A stretch of DNA of 64,000 nucleotides, taken from Zygnema circumcarinatum (lineage: Eukaryota > Streptophyta > Zygnematophyceae > Zygnematales > Zygnemataceae). Positions 48,801 to 59,321 of the stretch are shown here, piece after piece. Within the stretch, counting starts at the first letter, position 1; each line of letters opens with the position of its first letter. The stretch covers positions 8,125,187 to 8,189,186 of the forward strand of contig CM074804.1 of the NCBI GenBank assembly GCA_037447605.1. Direction: 5' to 3'. A model generated the notes under the pieces. It was given only the letters and a program-made list of their open reading frames with translations. It was not told the DNA's origin and searched no databases. Position numbers and translations under genes: made by a program.

Positions 48801-51800
48801 ATGCGTGAGTGTGGCTCCAGAGCAGGCCGGGCAGTCGCACGTGCTGCTCACCTCCACGGAGGCGGTGGACTTCATCCCCTCCATGAAGATCAGCCAACTC
48901 CCGCACGACGAGGCCATCAAGGTACCCCTGCCTGCGCCTAAACCCTAAACCCTAAACCCTAAACCCTAAACCCTAAACCCTAAACCCTAAACCCTAAACC
49001 CTAAACCCTAAACCCTAAACCCTAAACCCTAAACCCTAAACCCTAAACCCTAAACCCTAAACCCTAAACCCTAAACCCTAAACCCGAACCCCTAAACCCT
49101 AAACTTCCCCCCTAAACTCTAACCCTATTCCTAAACCCTAACCCTAACCCTAAACCCTAAACCCTAAACCCTAAACCCTGGCTGCAGCTCCTGGACCTGG
49201 ACCGGCTCCGGTCGCTGCCCGCGGGCGAGCTCGAGGCGGTGGAGGAGATAGCGCGCGAGCTCGACGTGCTGCCCATGGCGCTGGTCATCGCGGGAAATGT
49301 TTTGGAGCTCGGGCAGCCTGCCCGGACGCTGCTCAAGAAGCTGGGCAAGGGGATGGAGGGCAGCAAAGAAAATAATAACAATATGGAAAAGAAAAAAGTT
49401 CGGCTGAAAAAGTCGCAGCCGCTGCCCGTGGAGACGATGATCAAAGACGAGCGCTTTTCGAGGCCTTCAACGTGAGGAGTGGTTTTGGGTTTGAAATTTT
49501 TTAGGGTTTAGGGTTTGGGTTTTAGGCTTATGTTAGGATGTAAGGGCATTCATAGCTCTTCCTCTTCTAAGTTTTTTTTTTTTTTTGCGGGCAGGTTGAA
49601 AAACCTTTTCAACGAAATCCTTGAAAGCATTGTGGGGAGAGGGGCAATGTTCGAAGTCGCATCCCACTTCGCGCACGGCGAGCTCGCCATCGCCCTATTG
49701 GAGGCCGCCGGGTGGTTCGGGCCGCAGGAAATTCCTTTCAGACTGCTCGCAATTGCTGCCCGGAAAATCCGGTCAGTAAAAAAATCTTGAGAAGGGGGAA
49801 AGAAGAAGGTTGTTTCATTCAGATTGCTCGCCATTGCTGTCCGGAAAATCTGGTCAGTAAAAAAAAGCTTGAGATGGGGGAAAGAAGGAGGTTGTTCCGT
49901 TCAGATTGCTCGCCATTGCTGCCCGGAAAATCCGGTCAGTAAAAAAAGTTTGAGAAGGGGGAAAGGAGGAGGTTGAAGGACAGTTTTTTCGGGCCTGTTG
50001 TGTCATTTGGAAGTCGCAGCGAAAAGGCCTTTTATAAGCTTCTAGGGTGTTATTTAATTGTGTTTTTCAGCAGTTTTTTTGGGTTTGGGAGGTGAAATAG
50101 TAAGGTTTTGGCTGGGATTTCCCCACGGTTCAAAAATTGAAATTTTCTTCAAATAATCCTCGAACCCTAACCCTTTCAACTCTACTCTCTAAACCCCACA
50201 CTTTCAAACCTTACTTTCTGAACCCTAGCTCTTGCAACCCTAATTTCTGAGACCCCCACCTTACTTACAGCCCTACTTTCTGAAACCCTAAACTGCTGCC
50301 ATCCCTTCCTTTATTCATTTACTTTCTCTTTCAGACCGGTGAAGGCGAAAACTGGTGCTGTGGGTCAAGTCATGAGTCAGATTTGGGAAGATGCGACGGA
50401 TTTTCTTCAGGGGAGAAACTCACTAGATGATGATGAAGATCAGGGAACAGATGACGATATTGTTCTCTCCATTACCAAATTAGATAAGCTTGGACTCGCC
50501 ACACAGAACGAGACCACAAAAGGGATTATTTTCCATAGACTGGTTCAAGAATACGCCCGATCTCGCCCCAACTCTGTCAAAGCAGCGAAAGCAGTCCTAG
50601 AAACCCTAGTTTTTGCGAGATGTTTCCGGGAAACTTCCGACCATTTCCACTCTGTTTGGGCCAGAAGGAAGTGGTTGGAATCTCAGAACTTTCCCTGTAA
50701 CGAAATTTTCATAGTGGGGCTGAGACTGGCGGACTATTGGGGTGACCTGAATGAGAGAAGGCAGGTGTTGGCCATATGCGAGGAGGGGTTGCGGAGAGGG
50801 AAAGATTTGGGTTCTTTGAAGTTCAATTTTTGGCAGCTGAAATGTGAAGTGATAGCGGAATCGAAGGAGGGACCTCGAGAGGCCATTCAGGAACTGCTCA
50901 GATGTCAGAGGCAAATGTCAAAGGAAAGTTTGGGAACTCCATTGGGGCTGCTCATAGAAACGCAGATTCTGTACCATTCCGTTACATCGGAGAACAAGTC
51001 TCTGGTCGACGTCAAGGAACACTTTGCGAAGCTGGAGAAGAAGGCAGAGGAGCTGTTGGGAAAGATGGGAGGAGGAGGAGCAGGAGGAGGAGGGGGGGTG
51101 GGAGAGGGAGAGGGAGAGGAGGTTCTGAAGGTTTTCAAAGAGTACGCGGCAGATGGGGAGGCCGTAACGCTCGCTACCGCCATAGAAACGCTTAGTGTTC
51201 TGCAGTTACAGAACGAAACTGGCACGGAACGGGCCCTTCGCCTGCTGAGACAGTCATCACAGCTGCTCCAACAGACTGGGGGGTCGGGTCACATGATGAG
51301 AGTTAATAAGAAATTAGGGAAGGTGTTTTCCAAACTGCTCCTGCAGGCATGCGAGCAGCAGATGTTCCATGAAGCATTTTTTAGCATTGTAGAGGGGGGG
51401 TTGCCCACAGACCTGCTGGGAGGAGGAGGAGGAGAGGGGGGAGGAGGGAAGCAGCAGGATGAGTTTTTTGGGGTGCCAACAGGGTTCAAGGCCAAGTTTT
51501 TGGAGGTGTCGAAAATTATGAAGGAGGCGGAGGAGGAGAGCGAGAGTAGTAGTGAGACAGAGTCGAGTTCTGAGGAAGAGAGTGAGGAGGAGATAGAGAA
51601 GGAGGCAGAGGGGGAGGAGACAGAGGAGGAGACAGAGGAGGAGGAGGAGGAGGAGGAGGAGGAGGAGGGAGGAGAGGAAGTGGAGGGAGAGGAACACGGG
51701 GAGAAAGGAGTATGGAGCTCGACAAATGGGGATGCTGTAAGTTTGAATGGAGAAGCGGGAGAGGAGGGAAAGGAGAGAAACAGAGAGGAGGCTGAAGAGG

Positions 51801-53848
51801 AGAAGACGAAGTTGACGGAGGAAGAGATCCATGCAGCAGTAGAGAAGTACTTGGGAGGGTGGAGAGTGGAGAATGGAAAAATCATTTGGGGAAAGCCGGA
51901 GGGGCGGAACGGGAGGGAAGAGAGAGAGGGGGAGGAGAGAAAAGGAGAAGAGAGACAGTGGGACGAGGGAAGCGAATTTGACAGAGAAAGAGAAGAGAGT
52001 GTGAGAGAGGAGAGTGGGTCACGAGCGGAGGCTGGGGAAGGGGGAGAGATGAGGGAAGCCATAGATGAGAAAAAGGAGGACGAGGAAATGAGACCTGGAA
52101 ATGAGAAGGGGCCTTTAAAGGGACACGGCGCCAAATCCTTTGTGCGTTCACGTTCAATTCCTGGTTCACGAAAAGCCTTGAAACATGCTAAGAAGCTGCA
52201 GAAAAAAGAAGAGAAAATGCGGAAAATGAGCTTTGCAGTGGAGGAAAAGCGGCGCATATATGCGGAAATCATACAAAATGTATGGCCGAAAAGTGGGAGA
52301 GTTTTGGGAGACGTCCATTTCTCAAAGGAGGAGCGAGTGGAAGCTTCCAAAGTCTTCTCTACCGTCCTGAGCAATATGAGAAACCCACATGGAGTCGGGG
52401 GCTCCTGTACTCTCGTACTGCTCCGTTTAACGGAACGGATTGACGGAGTAGAAGGCCAAAAGCTTCTAGAAATAGCAAAAGACAAGCTGGAAGAAGCTCT
52501 GGGAGAGGAGGTGGAGAGAGAAGGGACTCATATAATGAGCAGAGAGTGGGAAGCTTTCATCTTTCTCTCTCTCATTTACGACAAACTCGGAGCCCTCGAT
52601 GCTGCCCAGACCACTTTTGAGAAAGCTCTCCCCTTCTTCGAGTTGAACCCTACCATTCTCCCTCACTGCCTCTCCTTCTTCTCCTACATTCTCATCAAGA
52701 GAGGGGACTTCGTCTCAGCAAGACTAAACCTTCACAAGGCCCTCTCTCTCCTCAAATCTCTCAAGGTGAAGAAATTTGGACTCATGATGGTGGTAGCTAG
52801 CCAGCTGGCAATTGTTGAGTGGTTGGAGGGCTGCCCTGCAGCCGCCCAGGGATACCTGCAGGACTGCTGCCAGCTGGCAGCAAAAGCCCTAAACCCTGAG
52901 CATCACCTAATGGCGGATTATTTGAGCGCTATCGGGAGGGTTCAGCTGTCTCGGGTGAGGTCTAAACCCTAAAAAATTCGAAACCCTCAGACCCTCCTGT
53001 CACCAATCCTGGAAACTCTAAGAAGAAGCCCTAAGTTGGGTTCCCTTCTCCCTTCTCCCTTTCCCTTCTCCCTTCTCCCGTCTCCCTTCTCCCTTCCATC
53101 TCCCTTCGCCCTTCCATCTCCCTTCTCCCTTCTCGTTTCTCCCTTCTCCTAACGCTAACCACCTTTACCCACTTTCCCTCCCTCTCCCTGCAATTGGAAT
53201 CTCCAAATGAGAGGGCCATTGGGGAGTTTGACTTTAACCCACCCTACTATTGTGCCCCCATATTTTGCGTTTTCCTTGTCAGGATCACGACACGGAGGCT
53301 GCGTACTTGTCTTTCCGTCACGCATTACGGATCCGTGAAAAGCAGCTCGACTCGGACGACCCCGCTTTGGCATGTGCCCTTGCGAACGTTGCCCTCACTC
53401 TCGATAAGATAGACAAGGACAGCTCCATCCTCCACCTCAGAAGGCACAGAATGGCTTATCAGCACTTGAAGAGTGCTAGTGAGAGGGCGAAGCTGGCGGA
53501 GTTGGTCTCTGCGCAGGCAGTGGCGATGTGGGGGAGGAGGAGGGAGCTGCAGGAGGAGTCGAGAGGTCTCAAGGAGAGGGCGCTCGCCATCATCAGTGAG
53601 AATGGGGAGCTGGAGGAGCTCAAGGTTCTCAAGAGGAGGCTGCTCAGGAGAACGGTGAGTTCTCCTCTCTCTCTCCCTCTCCCTCTCTCGTCCCTCTCCC
53701 TCTCTGTCCCCCTCTCACACTCTCTCCCTCACTTTCTCGCGCGTTCTCTCCTTTCATGGTCCTTAGTTTAACATGAATGGTGTTCTTCTGGGGGGATGGG
53801 TGCTGCATGCAGCACCTCACAGAGGCGGACTTGAACGGAGGCAGATAA
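45889..53848 (+). CDS. NB-ARC STAND NTPase with C-terminal TPR-like repeats
   Basis: Signal-transduction ATPase of the NLR-like STAND class, resembling plant NB-ARC/TPR proteins. Nine exons (45889-46284, 46832-46996, 47278-47406, 48826-48921, 49188-49471, 49595-49771, 50335-52954, 53283-53654, 53813-53848) join in phase to about 1424 aa, more if the preceding helical exons belong. Motifs run in order: a pre-NB segment ([20 protein letters not shown]), Walker A ([20 protein letters not shown]), Walker B ([19 protein letters not shown]), the RNBS-B-like HVLLTSTEA, the GLPL-like [12 protein letters not shown], a winged-helix part ([15 protein letters not shown], then [11 protein letters not shown]), a long Glu-rich disordered insert (51.53-52.10 kb), and TPR-like helices ([38 protein letters not shown]). 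No LRRs are seen. Introns hold a 1.4-kb pyrimidine tract and a telomere-like array. Confidence 0.87.
46589..46800. repeat. Tandem duplication of about 105 bp in intron
   Basis: Two copies beginning CCAATCTCCCATACCTCCTC and CCAATCTGCCATACCTCCTC, each including CCCACGAACCCTAATAC. They lie in the intron before the Walker A exon and are built partly of telomere-like CCCTAA words. Confidence 0.75.
47420..48800. repeat. Long (CCCTCT)n pyrimidine tract in intron
   Basis: About 1.4 kb, almost purely C/T in the sense strand, fills the intron 47407-48825 of the NB-ARC gene. Open frames of more than 400 codons on both strands here are low-complexity artefacts. A duplicated block (CCCCTCACCCCCCCACTCCC) recurs at about 47672, 47762 and 48640. 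Confidence 0.95.
48937..49180. repeat. Interstitial telomere-type array (CCCTAAA)n
   Basis: About 21 perfect CCCTAAA units (48937-49084), then degenerate units, then a few more perfect ones up to 49179. The whole array lies in the intron 48922-49187 of the NB-ARC gene, ending just before the acceptor at GGCTGCAG. This is the plant/green-algal telomere heptamer in internal position. Confidence 0.97.
49741..49985. repeat. Triplicated exon end plus 5' splice site
   Basis: Three tandem copies (starting at 49741, 49822 and 49904; period 81-82 bp) of the last 31 bp of the NB-ARC exon with its donor CCG|GTCAGT (CTG|GTCAGT in copy 2) and the following intron sequence. Copy 1 is the one in frame. Confidence 0.9.
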
Positions 53849-54722
53849 TGTGGCGGTGGAGATTTCCATGTGAGAACACCGTCAGTTAGGGTTTGCAGAC
53901 CAGCCTTTAGGTGAAATGTGTGTCTGAGCTTCGCCAATGTGGTACTTCCACTGCATGCTTAGGCCTTGACCTTATATCCTAGGACTGACTTAGAGAGAGT
54001 GGGGAGGGGGGAGAGTGTGGGGAGAGAGTGGAGGCGGGAGGGAGGGAGAGAAAGGAAGGGGGAGAGAGTACAGAGAGAGGGGAAGAGTGGAGAGAGAGAG
54101 CTCCCTCTCTCTTTTCACCCTCCACCCTCCCTACAGCTATAAGAAGAATATGCAGAATGATACACAACATTTTACTTCTGGCTTCCTGTTATCGTATTAT
54201 ACATAGAACTGATTTACTGGATAGTATATTTAGGGAAGCTCGGTTTGCTGTAGACTAGAAAGCAGGGTTTCGGGTGTTAGAGCTTCTAGAGTTCAAGGCC
54301 CCCTGGCGGGTAAAGCTATTCGTTTTCCTCATTTTTTGTTTTGTTTTTTCATTGTTATTCAACAGCGACGAGGTCTGGTGTATTTTTTAGGATTTGTTCT
54401 GTCTCTCACTTTGAGCAATAGCAAAATTCAAACTTAAGCAATAGAAGCGACGACAATCTCCCAAACTCAATTTGAAGTTTTTCCTTTCCGTTCCCTTCTG
54501 TTATCGTTTCTTTCATCTCCGTTTCTCTTTTCGTAGTGATGCACTAAGTTGACCGACCTGACAAGATAACATCATCCCTATTCCAACGTCGTCTACTCTT
54601 CCTGTATTTTGGCTCTTTCCCTGGTAAGCGCCTCACTCTCTCATGGAGTGATGAGGTGAGGTCAGCTGTCGCTTTCCCTCTCTCTCTCTCTCACACACAC
54701 GCACACACACGCGGAGAGCTCT
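53849..54722. other. Convergent intergenic region
   Basis: Between the NB-ARC gene (+) and the METTL16-type gene (-). GA-rich sequence at 53995-54100 and AT-rich DNA beyond; nothing coding recognised. Confidence 0.5.
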
Positions 54723-56207
54723 CTAGTAACTGTGCTTCGCATGGAATTTCCGTTGCAGAGCAACTTCTGCCTTCCTTAAAAGAACCCCAAAGACCTGCAA
54801 AGCTGTTGGCAAAAAATTGAAGGAAACGATTAAGATGGCAAGTCGGGAGAAGGAAGCGGGAGGGGGGTGACGGGAGAGAGAGCGGATGCGGGAGGGGGAA
54901 AAGGGAAGGAGGAGGGAGAGAGAGAGAGGGAGACTTCACCTTGAGGTTCTGCATCTTGGCCTCGCAGCAAATAGGCCTTGGTGGTGAGAGTCCCCGGGGC
55001 CTGCTGAAACACCTGCAACAAAGGCTCCATTTCACAAAGTTCAAGCTGCAAATCACCTCACACAGTTTCACACAGAGTTCCAGAAACCGCTAGGAAAATT
55101 TGAAGGGGACAAATGACAGGGCCAACACCCACGACCCCATGGGTCGTTCTCAAGACGAAGAATATAAAAGGGTATCACCATATAGCCAAAGACTATGAAT
55201 TCCATTGAGGGTACCCTGCAACTCGTGGTCCAATCACAGCTTCCCATGTCGGACAAAATGCATAGGTGGCAAACCTAGATTGGACCATGCCATCGACTGT
55301 ACCCTCAATGGATCCCGACCCTTAGTCAGTATGATTTTGAGGGTTCGGAAACTTCGGTTACTCGTTGTAAGTTCTCACCTCTGCTTTGAAGGCCGAGGAC
55401 GAAGCTGATTCTGCTCGAGCAGGTGAAAAGGAGCCCTGGATTCCCCTCCACATTGGAAAATCACCTCAAAGCCTCCATATTCTGCTTAGGTTTCCCATTC
55501 TGAGTTGGAGGAATATCGACAGCATCATCTTCAGCGAAAAACAGAGAGAGAGGCGGAGAGAGAGTGAATACCATAAGGCTAAAAGAGCGTTCATCCACAG
55601 TGCACTCTGCTTGAAGGAGCCTGAGCTCTGCCGCCAAAGCTTGGAGGACCTCCCAAGCTGACGTTCTCTGGCCAATGCTCTGCCTCAAAAAAACTCACAA
55701 CAATAAATAAATAGAGAAAAATACAGGCAGAAAAGGTGGTGGAGGGGGGGGGGGGGGGGGTGAAAGGGCACAGCGAGAACAAAGCTGAAGCAAACAAAAT
55801 TCCTTAGAAATCACGCCGTCCTATAACGTGAGATTTCCCACTTAAAAGTAGTCGACATGATAAGAATGGCACCTGCAATGTAAAAGAGAGCTTGGCCTTC
55901 ATAGAGGGAGAGGCAGCAACGGTAGTCGGCGGGAGAGGAGAATAGGACCACGCGAGACCCCAGCGAGAAGTTCGGCCCTGGACGAACTCCGTGGTGCGGA
56001 CAACCGCCACCTGGCACCATTTGATTGGAGGATGCAAGTATTCGCTTTTAGGATGCCATTACGCATTTCTTCGCAGCAGTGCAAAATGAGAAAGAGAGGA
56101 AGAGAGGACGAGAGGACGAGAGAAAGGGAGGGAGAGAGGGAGGAAGAGGGGAAGTGAGAGATGACAACGAGAGGGAGAGGGGGAGAGGGACGGACAGGTT
56201 GGGAGCA

Positions 56208-56239
<32 letters not shown>

Positions 56240-58992
56240 GGAAATAGGGAAGGAGGGGAAGACACCTGCTGTTGCCACAAGCGAGCAGAGAGACTCTTGA
56301 GGTGCTGCTTGAGCCCAACTAAAGTGGTAAACCAGCTGNNNNNNNNNNCCCCCCCCCCCCCCCCCCCCCCGCCCCAAAATCTCCCCAAAAGGCATTAGAA
56401 AATTTACACAGAAGAATTCCTCCAATTTAATCTCCCCCTCTTCCCCTCTACCACACACTTGACCCACTGAAACCCTCCTCCAAGTAAGGTCTGAGCCTCA
56501 CTGTATGCGGTCCCGTAGAACGGAACTGTCATCGATAATGCGATCTATGAAGGCTTTCTCTCCCCCCGGATACGCCATTTCCGCAGAGGTTCCGCCACAA
56601 GCTGAATTAGGGTTCGCTCCTGCCTCCTCCATGCTCTCAAAAAAGGGAGGATTGCACATGCACATGTCAAAAACTTCATCGTCTCTCACTACTCCAACAA
56701 GAACAGCTGCTTGAGCTGTACCCTCCTCTCTCCTCCCACCTGCTCCCTCTCCCTCTCTATCATCAGGAGATGAGTGCGGTCCGCCATGGACTTCCTCTTT
56801 CACCTCTCTCTCTCCCCTCTCTCTCTCCGTCTCTCCCTCTCTCCGGCTCTCCTCGCTACTACAGTGCCCTGCTCTTCGTAGCTGGATGAAAGGAGAGAGG
56901 TGTGGGTTCCGATTCAGATTCGCTGCAGCTCCATCCATGGCGGCTTCCGTTACGTCTGCAAGAAAAGGAACAAACTTTAAATACCCTACAGGACTGCTGT
57001 CATAAGAGGTAAAAGAAAAGAATGAAAAAAAAGCACAAACGAAACAAAACACAAAACACAAAAAACACAAAAGAATGAGCGAGAGCTTGCGCATGCATGC
57101 AAGATGGCTTCCCAGAAAGACTTCTGTACCAATTTTCAGTTGACATGGAGAATTATACTTTCATATAAGAGCACAATACCTGTAGCTACAAAATGCCATC
57201 CGCAGATAGCAGCTCCGAGAAGGGAGTAAATACAGTTTGCTCCAGTTCCAATGTCGACCACATGCACCTCTTCTGTTGTTCCTCTACCCCTTCCCTCTCT
57301 CTTCCACGGAGGGGGAGAGAGAGAGAGCAGGTCCTGCAGCCAGTGGATATAGTTGGCTCTATTTGGAACAGCAGGACAAAGCTGCCCGTCTTCTATCCAC
57401 CTGCATCCTGAAACCCTTCCTTTCTAAATCAAACCATGGATTATGTATATGTATATATATCCGATCGATTCATATGATGGAGAGGAGAAAACACCAAAGA
57501 GAAGACTTCATGTTTTGAGAAACACAAATCACTTGCGAAACAAGCTTTACCAGTTAATGCCAAAGTCATGATGTAGCAATGTTTTAGTAAGCTCTCTTGT
57601 GGCATTATAATCTCTCCAATTTATTCGAGAACGACCTCGGCCACCCCGTGGAGGTTGAACATAAGGACGAAAATTGGAATAGCTTTGTGCAAGTTTCTCA
57701 AAGTCCGGCTCCTCCTCTGCGTACTTATTGCGAGGATGCATAGTTCTCCTTTCTTGTCTCGTCTCTCTCGTGCATTTCTTTAAGTCTCGAATTTCTCCAT
57801 GATATATGTCTGAAAACCCTCCGGCTTCTCCAGCATCTGTGGAATCTTTCTCATCATATCTGCCTCGTTTCTTCCCTCCTTGGGCCTGTACTTCATTCAC
57901 AGACTCTCTGCTCCCAAACTCAGTAAGAGAAACTTGCAGAGTCCCCTCCCTCTCCTTCTCCGACTGCTGAGTGTGATGCTTCTCTCTCCCACTATACCTC
58001 TCTGCATCTTCAGGAGCATGATGCATCCCTTCACCGCTGTTCTCAATAGAGTCAACAGCAGTACTTTTTAGAAACTGCACGCTATTATCCCCCTCTTGAA
58101 AGTGGCAGTCACGGCTGATTGGAGAGGCATTGGAAAGAGTGGCAGGACTTTGTGCATGTTGAGCATTTTCTCCTTCGAGAAGGTCAGCAGAAATAAGGGG
58201 ATTGTGCTGGCTGAGATCAGAGACTTGGTTTGAAACAGGCTGGCGGTTTTGAAGGACCTCTTTGGTAAGGTCCAGCACCTCTCTCAAAGCCTGTTTCATC
58301 TGAAATGAAAACACGAAACAGAAAAAGAATGGGCACCTGCCTTTGAGGTTCTACTTTGCATAGAGGAGCCTTTTCCGAAGATTGAAGAAACAAAGAGAGT
58401 TTCATTCGGTCATGTCGCTGACTACTAAAAAAAAAAACGACAGGAAACAGTTTCTTCAACAAGGAGCTATGTTAAACTTGAGATTATGAATCTGACAAGG
58501 TTTCTCATACAACAAGGTAGGCAAACAGATTCTCTACTCAAAGGAATTGAGGAAATTCTTTCTGAACCAGGAAACCTTGATTAACTAAACGAACAAGGTA
58601 GGCTGCCCCTTTTCCTGCATTTCTTAAAGTCAAAATTTAAACCCTAAAAAACCATTTAGACGCTTTACCCCCTAACCGCGCACTCACCAAACCAAAGCCG
58701 CTCTACTTTATAACGCTTATATCACCTTGCTTTTACATTTATCATTAAATTACATTCCTAAGCACTACTGTTTGCTACCCTAATCGTTTCCAAATCAGCA
58801 TCCTACCGTGTTTTTAAGGTTTCTGTTTGCGAATCAGCTTGTGAATGGAATTCACATTATTTTGCATGCAAAACACAAAGTTACCTCTAGCGCCTCTTCA
58901 TTGTTTGGCTCTGCCTGGAGGCGCTCCTCCCAATACTGGAGCTGCTGCTCATACATCTGCGCTGAAGCACCGAGTTCCTCGGCATCCTGCAT
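54723..58992 (-). CDS. METTL16: METTL16/FIO1-type RNA m6A methyltransferase with SPF30-like N-terminal extension
   Basis: Methylates U6 snRNA and related hairpins in the METTL16/FIO1 family; nuclear. Well-supported exons are 58992-58885, 58299-57551, 57400-57180, 56955-56502, 56335-56266, 56010-55873 and 55679-55572, all in phase. C-terminal exons near 55490-55395, 55018-54943 and 54789-54723 are less certain. Exon 1 and the start of exon 2 (LQYWEERLQAEPNNEEALEM, ALREVLDLTKEVLQ) resemble the N-terminal helices of splicing factor SPF30. After about 185 polar residues comes a canonical METTL16 start, MHPRNKYAEEEPDFEKLAQ. It is followed by LCPAVPNRANYIHWLQDLL, SAM motif I VVDIGTGANCIYSLLGA, FVATDVTEAAMDGAAANLNR, catalytic MCNPPFFESMEEAG and TTEFVQGRTSRWGLAWSY. 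The catalytic residues are intact. Low-complexity inserts interrupt the domain. An assembly gap abuts one acceptor. Confidence 0.92.
56080..56265. repeat. GA-rich intronic tract
   Basis: GA/GAGGGA-rich DNA in the METTL16-type gene intron between the exons at 56335-56266 and 56010-55873 (CT-rich in sense). Confidence 0.8.
56339..56348. other. Assembly gap (10 N) at poly-C
   Basis: Ten Ns followed by a run of more than 20 C, immediately next to the acceptor of the METTL16 exon that starts at 56335. The intron length is therefore unreliable. Confidence 0.95.
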
Positions 58993-59321
58993 CTCCTCAC
59001 CCTCCGTTCTGGAATCCTGCGCAATCGTCTTACTAAAAGCAAAAAAATGAAGAAAGAGAATATACTACTCACACATTGTTAGGCGGACGCACCGACAGGC
59101 GGCCGAGCGGGAGAGAGATTGAGAGGGTTAGAGAGAGAGGGCAGACAGAGAGGGAGAGAGCGTTCTGACGCGCCCCGTCTGCACTGAAATCAGGATGTTA
59201 GGGTTTGATAAGAAGTAGCAGAAGGATCACCTTTCCAGTTGAGCATATACTTTTTGTAGCATTAGACTGAGGAGGAAAGGGAGGGCTTCAGCATCTTCAC
59301 CCTCCCCAGAAAGCTAATTTC
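58993..59321. promoter_or_regulatory. Compact divergent promoter
   Basis: Only 329 bp separate the start codons of the METTL16-type (-) and FYV7 (+) genes. The spacer contains a short GAGAGG tract (59110-59160). Neither GTACGGAC nor ATATATCG motifs are seen here, unlike the other divergent spacers. Confidence 0.5.

Noticed and set aside
47242..48948. Open frames of 568, 514 and 432 codons on both strands
   Set aside because: They are translations of a (CCCTCT)n tract, consisting almost only of Ser/Pro/Leu or Arg/Glu/Gly. The flanking NB-ARC exons splice across this stretch in phase.
48937..49180. True chromosome end
   Set aside because: In-phase coding exons of one gene lie on both sides, so the array is interstitial unless the assembly is wrong.
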